From NCBI GenBank assembly GCA_009773355.1, contig WRPG01000010.1:1-64000 (forward strand): a stretch of DNA of 64,000 nt, in the 5' to 3' direction. This DNA comes from Limisphaerales bacterium. Lineage in GTDB: Bacteria > Verrucomicrobiota > Verrucomicrobiia > Limisphaerales > SXTU01. The notes below the pieces were generated by a model. That model made no database searches and had not been told where the DNA came from. It saw only the letters and a list, made by a program, of their open reading frames with translations. The translations under genes and the position numbers were made by a program. Shown piece by piece: positions 1 to 7,691 of the stretch (its first letter is position 1; every line of letters starts with the position of its first letter).

Positions 1-87
1 CTGGTCGTGCGCTACGAATACCATGCCGAGAACTTTCAAGGGTTTGTGCACCTTGCCGCCGCCGTCATCCTCTTGCGGCATTTATGA
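1..87 (+). mobile_element. C-terminal end of a transposase (IS5/IS4-like), cut by the window edge
   Basis: The first 28 codons read in frame to a TGA at 85-87 and end in VILLRHL. The pattern RYEYHAENFQGF followed by a short hydrophobic end resembles the extreme C-terminus of DDE transposases of the IS5/IS4 group. The sequence after the stop, GAGATGGGTTCTAA (about 88-101), would then be the right end of the element, and the S9 peptidase gene starts its 3' end only 14 bases later. The family call rests on 28 residues and is tentative; the rest of the element lies outside the window. Confidence 0.5.
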
Positions 88-114
88 GATGGGTTCTAAT
101 CACTTCTCCGCCGC

Positions 115-2037
115 TCAGTTCAGCAGGTGTTCTTTGTAAAACAGGATCGTGGACAGGAACTGAAAGTCCGCGTTGCGCTTCTTGGCGAAGCCGTGGCCCT
201 CGTCCTTGGCCATGAGATACCAGACCTTGCCGCCGGCGGCGCGGATGGCCTTGACCATCTGCTCGGACTCGGTGAGCGGCACGCGCGGGTCGTTCTTCCC
301 TTGCACGACGAAGAGCGGCTTCTTGATGCGCGCGGCGTGGTTGGCGGGCGAGATGCGTTCGAGGAACTCCTTCATCTTCGGGTCGCGCTCGTCGCCGTAT
401 TCCACGCGGCGGAGGTCGCGGCGGTAGTCCTGCGTGTTGTTCAGGAAGGTCACGAAGTTCGAGATGCCCACCACGTCAATGCCGCAGCGCAGGATGTCCG
501 CATACATGACCATGCACGCCAGGCTCATGTAGCCGCCGTAGCTGCCGCCCGTCACGGCGAGGCGGGTGCGGTCGAACTCCGGCTGGCGTGCCATCCACGC
601 CAGAATCGTGGCGATGTCGCGCACGGAGTCCTCGCGCTTGAAGCCGTTGTCGAGCGTGAGAAAGGTCTTCCCGTAGCCCGCCGAGCCGCGCACGTTCGGA
701 TACACGATGGCGATGCCCAGTTCGTTGAGGAGGTAGTTGTTCCGCGCCTGGAAGCCGGGGCGCGACTGCCCCTCCGGCCCGCCGTGGATGCTGACGATGA
801 CCGGGCGCGGGCCGGGAAACTTCTTCGGGTCGGGGCGGTAGGCGATGGCGCTGATGAGCAGGCCGTCGAAGCTGCTGAGTTTGATCAGCTCCGGCTCGAC
901 GAAATCCGCCGGGTTCAGGCCGCCCGTCTCGCTTTCGGTCCAGCGCTCCAACGTCCCGGTGCGGAGGTCGTAGGAATACACGTCGTAGGGCGACTTGGCG
1001 GAACTAAGGTTGAAGGCGAGGTCGTTCCCGTTCGGGTGCCACTCCAGATTGCTCACGGTGCCGAGCGGGAGCCTGGCCTTGGGCAAGGCCTTGCCCTTCT
1101 TCGTCTCCATCAGGTTCAGCGTGCCGACGCCCGCCTCGTTGGTGACGAACGCGATGACCTTGCCGTCGGGCGACTGCTCGAACTCCTCCACGTCCCACGA
1201 GATGTTCGCCGTGAGCGTGGTCTGCCCGCCGTCCTTGAGGTCAAGGCGGATGAGCTGCTGGAACTCCGAGTCGTCGTCGGAGGTCGCGTAGATGGCCTTG
1301 CCGTCCTTGGCGAAGCGCGCGTGGCCATAGGCGACCTTGTCCTTGCTCGGGCGCGTGAGCTGCGAACGCTTGCCGGTGCGGGCGTCCACGAGATGGAGGT
1401 GGCTTTCGTTGATGGAGAGGTATTGCAGCACCAGCAGCAGGCTGTCGTCCGGCGACCAGTCCAGCACGGCCCAGCCCCCGCCGGAAAGCTCGGTGAGCAG
1501 GCGGTTGGATTTCGGGTCGGACGGGTTCATCACCCAGATGTCGTTGTCCTTGCCGGTGCGGCGCGTGGAGGTGTAGGCGAGGTAGATGCCGTTGTTGGCG
1601 AACCGCGCGCCGGTGTTGCGCGACTTGCCGTCGGTCAGGAGCGTGGTCTTCCCATCATGCGCGTCGAGCCGGTAGAGCTGGTGGAACTCCCCGCCGCCGC
1701 TGTCCTGCGAATAGACGATGTAATCGCCCGCCTTGGGCCGGAACTTCGCCGCCCCCACCGGCTCGGTGCCGAACGTGACCTGCTTCCGCGCGCCGCCGGG
1801 CGCGCTGACGCGATGGAGCTGTGGCGTGTCCGCGAAGCGCGTGGTGATGAGCATCTCGCGCCGGATGGGATGCCAGCCCTGGAACGCCGCCGCCCGGAAC
1901 TCGAGGTAACGCGCCGCGCCCTGGCGCAGCTCCGGCGTGATGGCCGGCACGCCCTCGACGACGAGATTGTCCGGCGCCTGCGCGGACGCGGCCAGGGCGA
2001 GCAGGACGACCGGAAGACTCAGCAACAGCTTCTTCAT
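115..2037 (-). CDS. S9 family prolyl oligopeptidase-like serine peptidase, secreted
   Basis: The 640-residue protein has a signal peptide (about residues 1-20, ending ASAQA), a long WD40/PD40-like beta-propeller half (to about residue 380) and a C-terminal alpha/beta-hydrolase peptidase domain. The catalytic triad is readable: Ser499 in GGSYGGY, Asp583 in NDPRV and His615 in DEGHGF. This is the layout of dipeptidyl peptidase IV and acylaminoacyl peptidase relatives, which cleave short peptides; it probably acts in the periplasm. The ATG at 2037 fits the signal peptide. It faces a short gap before the SDR gene on the same strand and ends beside an IS remnant. Substrate specificity cannot be read. 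Confidence 0.93.
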   Translation of the reverse strand: MKKLLLSLPVVLLALAASAQAPDNLVVEGVPAITPELRQGAARYLEFRAAAFQGWHPIRREMLITTRFADTPQLHRVSAPGGARKQVTFGTEPVGAAKFRPKAGDYIVYSQDSGGGEFHQLYRLDAHDGKTTLLTDGKSRNTGARFANNGIYLAYTSTRRTGKDNDIWVMNPSDPKSNRLLTELSGGGWAVLDWSPDDSLLLVLQYLSINESHLHLVDARTGKRSQLTRPSKDKVAYGHARFAKDGKAIYATSDDDSEFQQLIRLDLKDGGQTTLTANISWDVEEFEQSPDGKVIAFVTNEAGVGTLNLMETKKGKALPKARLPLGTVSNLEWHPNGNDLAFNLSSAKSPYDVYSYDLRTGTLERWTESETGGLNPADFVEPELIKLSSFDGLLISAIAYRPDPKKFPGPRPVIVSIHGGPEGQSRPGFQARNNYLLNELGIAIVYPNVRGSAGYGKTFLTLDNGFKREDSVRDIATILAWMARQPEFDRTRLAVTGGSYGGYMSLACMVMYADILRCGIDVVGISNFVTFLNNTQDYRRDLRRVEYGDERDPKMKEFLERISPANHAARIKKPLFVVQGKNDPRVPLTESEQMVKAIRAAGGKVWYLMAKDEGHGFAKKRNADFQFLSTILFYKEHLLN

Positions 2038-2101
2038 AACGCGCCCTGCGGTGTAGCAGAAACCAGCCCGGGGGCAAACGCTTTAGCTCGCCCGGCCGCC
2101 T

Positions 2102-2827
2102 TCACGTCCAGCGGGCGATGCGGCTGTCGAGCTGGAAGAGCTGGCCGGAGATGTTTTGCGTGCCGGCGAGGAAAGCGGCGAAGCGCGCGACTTCGGCGGG
2201 GTCGTTGAGGCGGCCCAGCGCGTTCGCGGCGGCGAAGCCGGCGAGCTGCTCCGGCGTGAGACTGGCGGTCATGGGCGTGGGCAGGACGCCGGGGAGCAGG
2301 GCGTTCACGCGCACGTTGCGCGAGCCGGCTTCCTTGGCAAGCGAGGTGGTGAGGCCGAGGAGCGCGGCCTTCGCGGCGGCGTAGTTGGCCTGGCCACGGT
2401 TGCCGGTGCGCGCGCTGAAGGAGGCGACGTTCAGGATGTGGCCGTCGCGCTGCTTGAGCATCGGGCGCAGGACGGCCTGCGAGCAGAGGAACGCGCCCTT
2501 GAGATGCACGTCGAGGACGCGCTGCCAGTCGTCGTCGGTGAGCTGGCCGACGAGTTTGTCAGCGGTGTTGCCGGCGTTGTTGATGAGGAGGTCAACGCGC
2601 TGCCAGCGGGACAGCACTTGAGCGACGCCGGACGCAACGGCATCGCGGGAAGTCACATCAAGTGGCAGCGGCAGGAGAACCTCGCTCTCCGCGTGGGCGT
2701 TCTCGTGGTGGAAGCCGGCGGCGACGCGCCAGCCTTGAGCGAGGAACTCCGCGACGAGCGCACGACCGAGACCACCAGACGCACCGGTGATGAGGGCAAC
2801 GCGCGGCGTGCTAGCTGGCTCGCTCAT
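2102..2827 (-). CDS. SDR family oxidoreductase (FabG-like)
   Basis: The 241-residue protein is a classical short-chain dehydrogenase/reductase. The cofactor-binding TGASGGLG is at residues 14-21, NNAG at 83-86, and the catalytic Ser136, Tyr149 and Lys153 have the normal spacing. It resembles 3-oxoacyl-ACP reductases but the substrate is not known. The frame is open far upstream, but that part lies over the amidohydrolase gene; the ATG at 2827 gives a normal SDR N-terminus. It begins 5 bases after the amidohydrolase stop, so hpf, amidohydrolase and SDR probably form one operon. Confidence 0.9.
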   Translation of the reverse strand: MSEPASTPRVALITGASGGLGRALVAEFLAQGWRVAAGFHHENAHAESEVLLPLPLDVTSRDAVASGVAQVLSRWQRVDLLINNAGNTADKLVGQLTDDDWQRVLDVHLKGAFLCSQAVLRPMLKQRDGHILNVASFSARTGNRGQANYAAAKAALLGLTTSLAKEAGSRNVRVNALLPGVLPTPMTASLTPEQLAGFAAANALGRLNDPAEVARFAAFLAGTQNISGQLFQLDSRIARWT

Positions 2828-2832
2828 GGAAA

Positions 2833-4098
2833 TCAACCTTCCGGCTCGATGGCCCACTCGCCGCCGATCATCACGCCGGAGATTTCCGGCGCGGCGTGGA
2901 CGACGGCCTCGGCGGCGGCCTCGGGCGCGGCGTCCGAGCGAAGCACGAGGAGGTCGGCGTGGGCGCGGCGGGTGAGTTCGCCGACCTTGCCGCGCAGCCC
3001 GAGCGCGGCGGCGGCGTTGCGGGTGACGAGGTCGAGAAATTCCTCCGGCGAGAGGCCGGGCTGCTGGGCGGCGAAGGCGCGCAGCTCGGCAAACAGGTCG
3101 AGTTCGGGTTTGCGGCGGCCATCCTTGCCGATGCTCGCGAGGCTGTCGGTGCCCAGGCAGAGGTTCACCCCGGCATCGTGCAGCTCGCCGAAGGGAAACG
3201 GCGAATGGCGGAAGAAGGCGTGGCTGCGCGGGCAGTGGACGACATGGGCGCACGCGCGGGCAAGGAGGTCGGCGTCGCCGGGCGCGAGGTGGTTGACGTG
3301 GACGGCGAGGAAGCGCGGGTCGAGCAGCTTGAGCGCGGCGAGCTGCTGGACGGGCGAGCGCGCGCCACAGTCGCCCATGTCGCGCCCGTTGCGGCGGAGC
3401 CAGTTGAACATGGCCCCGCGGCCATTGCGGAACATGCCGAACTCCAGCCCGGACTCCGCCACGTGCATGGTGAGCGGCCAGCGGGCGCGGTGCGCCATGC
3501 GGCGCGCGAGCTTCAGCAGCTCGGGGTTCGTGGTGTAGAGCGCGTGCGGCGAGAGCGCGGCGCGGCTGCGGCCCTTGGGCAGCTCGTGGATTTTCCGAAC
3601 GGCCTGCCGGACGAGCGTGGCGGGGCGCTGACGGCGGCGGACGGAGATGAGTTCGAGGAACGACAGGACGCGCAGCGGGGTCGCCGTCCACACTTCGGGC
3701 AGCAGCTCGGGCACGGCCTCGATGTCCGCGACCGTGGTGCAGCCCGAGCGGAGGAGCTGCTTGGCGCCGTGGAGCCAGGACTGGGCGTAGTCGCTGTAAT
3801 CCCACGCCGCCTTGAGCGCGATGATGGCCTCGATCCAGTCGAGGAAGTTTCTCGGCGGCGGGATCGCGCCCGCCATGTCGGTGTAATCGAGATGGCAGTG
3901 CGCGTTGACGAGGCCGGGCAGGAGGACGACCTCGCCCAAGTCGCGCGTCCGGGCGGGGGCCTTGCGCCGCAGGTCGCGCCAGCGCCCGACGGCGGCGACG
4001 CGGCCCCGGGCAAGAAAAACCGCGCCGTCCTCAATCGCCGGCTGCGACCCCGGCAGGATGACTCGGGCGCGGAGGGCGACGAGCTTGGTTCCAGCCAT
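2833..4098 (-). CDS. Metal-dependent amidohydrolase (SsnA/ATZ-TRZ-like deaminase family)
   Basis: The 421-residue cytosolic protein has the amidohydrolase TIM-barrel signature: His67-x-His69 in NAHCHLDY, His212 in TMHVAES, His267/His270 in VHVNHLAPGD, and Asp318 in LGTDS. These are the metal and catalytic residues of the aminohydrolase subgroup that deaminates or dechlorinates purine- and triazine-like rings. A beta-sandwich N-terminal strand set (residues 1-60) also fits. Its ATG overlaps the stop of the hibernation factor gene by one base (TGATG), so translation is probably coupled. No signal peptide is seen. The natural substrate cannot be inferred. Confidence 0.88.
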   Translation of the reverse strand: MAGTKLVALRARVILPGSQPAIEDGAVFLARGRVAAVGRWRDLRRKAPARTRDLGEVVLLPGLVNAHCHLDYTDMAGAIPPPRNFLDWIEAIIALKAAWDYSDYAQSWLHGAKQLLRSGCTTVADIEAVPELLPEVWTATPLRVLSFLELISVRRRQRPATLVRQAVRKIHELPKGRSRAALSPHALYTTNPELLKLARRMAHRARWPLTMHVAESGLEFGMFRNGRGAMFNWLRRNGRDMGDCGARSPVQQLAALKLLDPRFLAVHVNHLAPGDADLLARACAHVVHCPRSHAFFRHSPFPFGELHDAGVNLCLGTDSLASIGKDGRRKPELDLFAELRAFAAQQPGLSPEEFLDLVTRNAAAALGLRGKVGELTRRAHADLLVLRSDAAPEAAAEAVVHAAPEISGVMIGGEWAIEPEG

Positions 4099-4445
4099 CA
4101 GGGGGTGCGGCGGCGCTCCTTGCTGCGGGCGGCGTCGGTGTGCTTCTTCGCCTTGTGCTTGCTGTGGCGCTTGCGGATCTGCTGCTCGATCTTCTTGGTC
4201 ACGGCGTCAATGGCCGCGTAGAGGTCGGCCTCGTGGTCCTCGGCGAAGAGGTCCGGGCCGCGCACGCCAATGCGCATGGAGCAGCCGAAGGCCTTGGCGG
4301 GGTCGCGGGTGTCGTCGTGTTCGATGATGACCCGGGCATCAATGGTCCAGCGGTCGAGATGCTCGATCTTGTCCAGGCGGTGGAGGATGTGCTCCAGGAT
4401 CGCCTCGGTCTTCGTGACATTGTGCGTTGAGAGAATCAACTTCAT
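4098..4445 (-). CDS. hpf: Ribosome hibernation promoting factor / sigma-54 modulation protein
   Basis: The 115-residue basic protein matches the short HPF/YfiA family: it starts MKLILSTHNV, contains the DPAKAFGCS and EADLYAAIDAV stretches and ends in a Lys/Arg-rich tail. Members bind the 30S decoding region and inactivate or dimerise ribosomes in stationary phase. The C-terminal dimerisation domain of long HPF is absent. The gene heads a probable operon with an amidohydrolase and an SDR, an unusual partnership for hpf. Confidence 0.88.
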   Translation of the reverse strand: MKLILSTHNVTKTEAILEHILHRLDKIEHLDRWTIDARVIIEHDDTRDPAKAFGCSMRIGVRGPDLFAEDHEADLYAAIDAVTKKIEQQIRKRHSKHKAKKHTDAARSKERRRTP

Positions 4446-4605
4446 GGCGAGAGCTTGGCGGCGGACAGGCCGGATTGCCAGCCGGGAATTGGCGAAGGCC
4501 GCCCATCAGTCGCACATCACGGCCGCCAGCGGGCAGTGAACAGGTGCTGCGCCGCGTGGTCGCAACCTTCAGGTTGCGAATCCAATCGCAGGCCGAAGCC
4601 CGCGC
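4446..4605. repeat. Short intergenic palindrome
   Basis: The 160-base gap holds a perfect hairpin, CGCAACCTTCAGGTTGCG at 4561-4578 (8-bp stem, 2-base loop). No T tract follows on either strand, so it is not a convincing terminator. It has the same short-hairpin design as the other intergenic repeats of the window. Confidence 0.6.
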
Positions 4606-4956
4606 CTACTTCTGCTGCGCGGCGTAGATGCGCGCCTCCTGCTCGGTGATCTTCCCGTCGGCGTTCGTGTCGCAGCGGCGCACGGCGGAATTGAAGGCGG
4701 TGTTCTCCGAGTCCTTCTCCGTCCGCTGCGTGTGGATGATCACGGGGATGTTGAACGTCGTGGTCTTCTCGTTCCGCTGCCGCGCCTCGGGGGACTTGGT
4801 GAACGCCTCGTAGAAGACGCGCGCGGCGGTGTCGCTCTCGAACTCCACCTTCACGCGCTCGGTCTCGCGATAGACGGTCTCCCGGCTGGAGATGCAGGCG
4901 GTGAGGGACGCGGCGGCGGCGAGCAGCGGGACGAGACGGAGAAGGCACGGTTTCAT
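4606..4956 (-). CDS. Small lipoprotein with one EF-hand
   Basis: The 116-residue product has a lipoprotein signal peptide with lipobox cysteine at residue 21 (SLTAC). Near its C-terminus, residues 96-107 (DTNADGKITEQE) form a canonical EF-hand loop, with Asp96, Asn98, Asp100, Lys102, Thr104 and Glu107 at positions 1, 3, 5, 7, 9 and 12. One calcium ion could bind. The frame is open further upstream, but only the ATG at 4956 gives a signal peptide. No family is recognised. It is transcribed away from rlmN. Confidence 0.75.
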   Translation of the reverse strand: MKPCLLRLVPLLAAAASLTACISSRETVYRETERVKVEFESDTAARVFYEAFTKSPEARQRNEKTTTFNIPVIIHTQRTEKDSENTAFNSAVRRCDTNADGKITEQEARIYAAQQK

Positions 4957-5080
4957 GTTCGGAGCAAAACCCGGTTGGGGCGGGAAAGGTTTCGCCGAAA
5001 AGCCCGGCCCGGGCAAGCGATCAATGTTCAGGCCCAACCCGGCGGGCGCTTTTTCCGTGCGCGCCCTCCTGGGTTCCATT

Positions 5081-6217
5081 ATGCCCTCCGGCGTGATGCC
5101 CCACCTTGAGGCAACGGTTGCGGCCAGCACGCCCAGCTTGCCCGCCCTCGCCGACCTGGATCCCGCCACGCTCGCGCGGCAGTTCGCGGCGTGGGGCTGC
5201 AAACCCAGCCACGCGGCGCGGGTGCTCCGGGCCTTTTACTCAGGCAACGAGATCGTCAGCTCGCCCGCGCGCGGGCTGCCGCAAGAATTGCTCACGCGTT
5301 TGCGCACGGAGTTCTCGCCCAGTTCGGCGACGCTTGCGGCGCGGCAAGTGGCGGCGGACGGCACGACCAAGCTGCTGCTCCGGCTCGGGGACGGTCGCAC
5401 GGTGGAGTCGGTGCTGATGCCGGATTTTCGGGCGGACCGGGCGGCGGGGTGCATCTCGTCGCAGGTGGGGTGCGCGATGGGGTGTGACTTCTGTGCGACG
5501 ACCAAGACGGGCTTCGAGCGCAATCTCACCGCCGGGGAAATCGTGGAGCAGTTCCTGGCCCTGCGGCGGGAGGCCAGCGCGGTCGGGCGCAAATTGCAGA
5601 CCGTCGTCTTCATGGGCATGGGCGAGCCGCTGCTGAACCTCGACGCCGTCCTCACCGCCGTGCGCCGGCTTGCGGACAACGCGCTCGGCGGGCTGGGCTG
5701 GCGGCAGATCACCGTCTCCACCGTCGGCATCGTGCCGGGCATCGAGGCGCTCACGGCCGCGGGGTTGAACATCCATCTCGCCGTTTCGCTTCACGCACCC
5801 GACGACGCCACGCGCGCGCGGCTGCTGCCGATGGGCAAGCGCATTCCCATCGCGGACATCCTCGCGGCGGCGGACCGCTTTCAGGCGCGGCGCGGGCGGC
5901 CCGTGACGATTCAGTATTGCCTGCTCGCCGGGGTGAACGACTCGCAGGAGCACGCGCGGCTGCTCGCGGAGCTGCTCGGTTCGCGGCGAATGCACATCAA
6001 CCTCCTCCGCTACAACCCCACCGGCCTGAGCCTGCGCGGCGTCGCCTACGAGCCGTCGTCCGACGCGACCGCCGAGGCGTTCGCCGCCGTGCTGCGGGAG
6101 CGCAAGCTGGTGGCGCACTTCCGCCGCTCGCGCGGGCCGGACATTGACGCGGCGTGCGGCCAGTTGCGTCGCCGGACCAGCAGTGGGGCGAGGGCAGCTG
6201 TCGGCGGCGATCTGTGA
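5081..6217 (+). CDS. rlmN: Dual-specificity 23S rRNA/tRNA adenine-C2 methyltransferase RlmN
   Basis: With the ATG at 5081 the protein has 378 residues. The radical-SAM cluster motif CxxxCxxC is Cys131, Cys135 and Cys138 (GCAMGCDFC), followed by FMGMGEPLLN, and the conserved C-terminal catalytic cysteine is Cys359 in ACGQL. RlmN methylates A2503 of 23S rRNA and A37 of some tRNAs. An in-frame ATG at 5096 is an equally possible start; the open frame upstream of 5081 overlaps the divergent lipoprotein gene. After ACGQL the last codons run into a GC-rich hairpin (6201-6226) that belongs to a repeat family seen at 60.25 kb. Confidence 0.95.
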   Translation: MPSGVMPHLEATVAASTPSLPALADLDPATLARQFAAWGCKPSHAARVLRAFYSGNEIVSSPARGLPQELLTRLRTEFSPSSATLAARQVAADGTTKLLLRLGDGRTVESVLMPDFRADRAAGCISSQVGCAMGCDFCATTKTGFERNLTAGEIVEQFLALRREASAVGRKLQTVVFMGMGEPLLNLDAVLTAVRRLADNALGGLGWRQITVSTVGIVPGIEALTAAGLNIHLAVSLHAPDDATRARLLPMGKRIPIADILAAADRFQARRGRPVTIQYCLLAGVNDSQEHARLLAELLGSRRMHINLLRYNPTGLSLRGVAYEPSSDATAEAFAAVLRERKLVAHFRRSRGPDIDAACGQLRRRTSSGARAAVGGDL

Positions 6218-6226
6218 CCGCCGTCC
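6201..6226. repeat. Hairpin repeat arm at the rlmN stop codon
   Basis: TCGGCGGCGATCTGTGACCG followed by CCGTCC matches the inner hairpin arms at 60249-60318 (core GGCGGTCTGTGACCGCC) with few changes. The rlmN stop codon (6215-6217) is inside it, so the last codons of rlmN come from repeat sequence. Confidence 0.5.
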
Positions 6227-6297
6227 AATTCGTTGCTTGCGGAACGGCTTTTTGATTTCCCTGCGCGCTGCCACCGGCGCAAGCTCGCGCCACAGCC

Positions 6298-7641
6298 GTG
6301 AGCGAACCGACGCCTTCAACTCCGCCACCCGCCACGCCCGTTGGGCGCGTCGTGCTCGCCAGCTTCATCGGCACCACCATCGAGTGGTATGACTTCTTCC
6401 TCTACGGCACGGCGGCGGCGCTGGTGTTCAACAAGCTGTTCTTCCCGAACGTGGACCCGCTCGCAGGCACGATGGCGGCCTTCGCCACCTACGCCGTCGG
6501 CTTCTTCGCGCGGCCGCTGGGTGGTGTCATCTTCGGCCACTTCGGCGACAAGCTCGGGCGCAAGTCCGTGCTGGTCACCACGCTCATGCTCATGGGCGTC
6601 GCGACGTTTGGCATCGGCCTGCTGCCGACCTACGAGCAGGCGGGCGTGCTCGCGCCGGTGCTGCTCGTGGCGCTGCGGTTCGTGCAGGGCCTGGGCGTCG
6701 GCGGCGAATGGGGCGGCGCGGTGCTGATGGCGGTGGAGCACGGGCATCGCGGGCGGCGGGGCTTCTACGCAAGCTGGGTGCAGGCTGGCGTGCCGGTCGG
6801 GCTGCTGCTGGCCAACGCGGTCTTCTCCGCGTGCTCCTCCATGCCGGAAAAGGACTTCCTTGCATGGGGCTGGCGCGTGCCGTTCCTGCTGGGGATTTTC
6901 CTGCTTGCCGTCGGCATGTTCATCCGGCTGCGTGTGCTGGAAAGCCCGCTGTTCGAGGCCGCCAAAGCCGCCGCCCCGGAGAACGAGTCGCGCCTGCCCG
7001 TGCTGGAAGCCATCCGGCTGCATCCGCGCAACGTGCTCGTGGCGATGGGTGCGCGCTTTGCGGAGAACGCGTCGTTCTACGTCTTCACTGTCTTCGTGCT
7101 CTCCTACGCCACGACGCGTCTGGGCACGACAAAGGCCGACGTGCTGAATGGCGTGCTGCTCGGCTCGGCGGTGCAGCTCGTGGCCATCCCGTTCTTCGGC
7201 GTGCTGTCGGACCGCGTCGGGCGGCGGCCCGTGTATCTGGCTGGCGCGGCGGGGCTGGCGCTCTTCGCGTTCCCATTCTTCTGGCTGGTGGACACGCGCG
7301 CGACGGCGGGCCTGTGGGCGGCCATCATCGTTGGCCTCGTCGTCCACTCCGCGATGTATGGGCCGCAGGCGGCGTTCTTCTCGGAGCTGTTCAGCACGCG
7401 CGTGCGGTGCAGCGGCGTGTCGCTAGGCTACCAGCTCGCCTCGCCGCTCGCCGGCGGACTCGCGCCGCTCATCGCCACGGCGCTGCTCAAGTGGGCCGAC
7501 GGCAATCCCTGGCCCATCGCGGCCTACCTCATTGCCATGTCCGCCATCACGCTCGTGTCCGTCTGGTGCGCGCAGGAAACGCATCGGACGGAGCTGACGG
7601 AGGAGCGCGGCGTTCACGCCGCAGGAGGCAACGGCAGATAA
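6298..7641 (+). CDS. MFS transporter, metabolite:H+ symporter (MHS/ProP-like) family
   Basis: The 447-residue membrane protein starts with GTG. It opens with the MHS family hallmark FIGTTIEWYDFFLYG and carries the MFS loop 2-3 motif FGDKLGRKSV. Its length and many hydrophobic segments fit twelve membrane helices. Relatives move alpha-ketoglutarate, citrate, shikimate or betaine with protons; the substrate here is unknown. It lies 80 bases behind rlmN with no clear terminator between them, and converges on the CoA-transferase gene. Confidence 0.9.
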   Translation: MSEPTPSTPPPATPVGRVVLASFIGTTIEWYDFFLYGTAAALVFNKLFFPNVDPLAGTMAAFATYAVGFFARPLGGVIFGHFGDKLGRKSVLVTTLMLMGVATFGIGLLPTYEQAGVLAPVLLVALRFVQGLGVGGEWGGAVLMAVEHGHRGRRGFYASWVQAGVPVGLLLANAVFSACSSMPEKDFLAWGWRVPFLLGIFLLAVGMFIRLRVLESPLFEAAKAAAPENESRLPVLEAIRLHPRNVLVAMGARFAENASFYVFTVFVLSYATTRLGTTKADVLNGVLLGSAVQLVAIPFFGVLSDRVGRRPVYLAGAAGLALFAFPFFWLVDTRATAGLWAAIIVGLVVHSAMYGPQAAFFSELFSTRVRCSGVSLGYQLASPLAGGLAPLIATALLKWADGNPWPIAAYLIAMSAITLVSVWCAQETHRTELTEERGVHAAGGNGR

Positions 7642-7691
7642 GCGGGCGCGGAATATGCAGCGCGCTGCCTTCTGCGGCCTGAAGGCCGCGC

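Noticed and set aside
127-2208. A 693-codon plus-strand frame over the S9 peptidase
   Set aside because: The peptidase with its full catalytic triad lies on the minus strand.
2828-3805. Upstream extension of the SDR frame
   Set aside because: It overlaps the amidohydrolase gene, and the SDR fold starts normally at the ATG at 2827.
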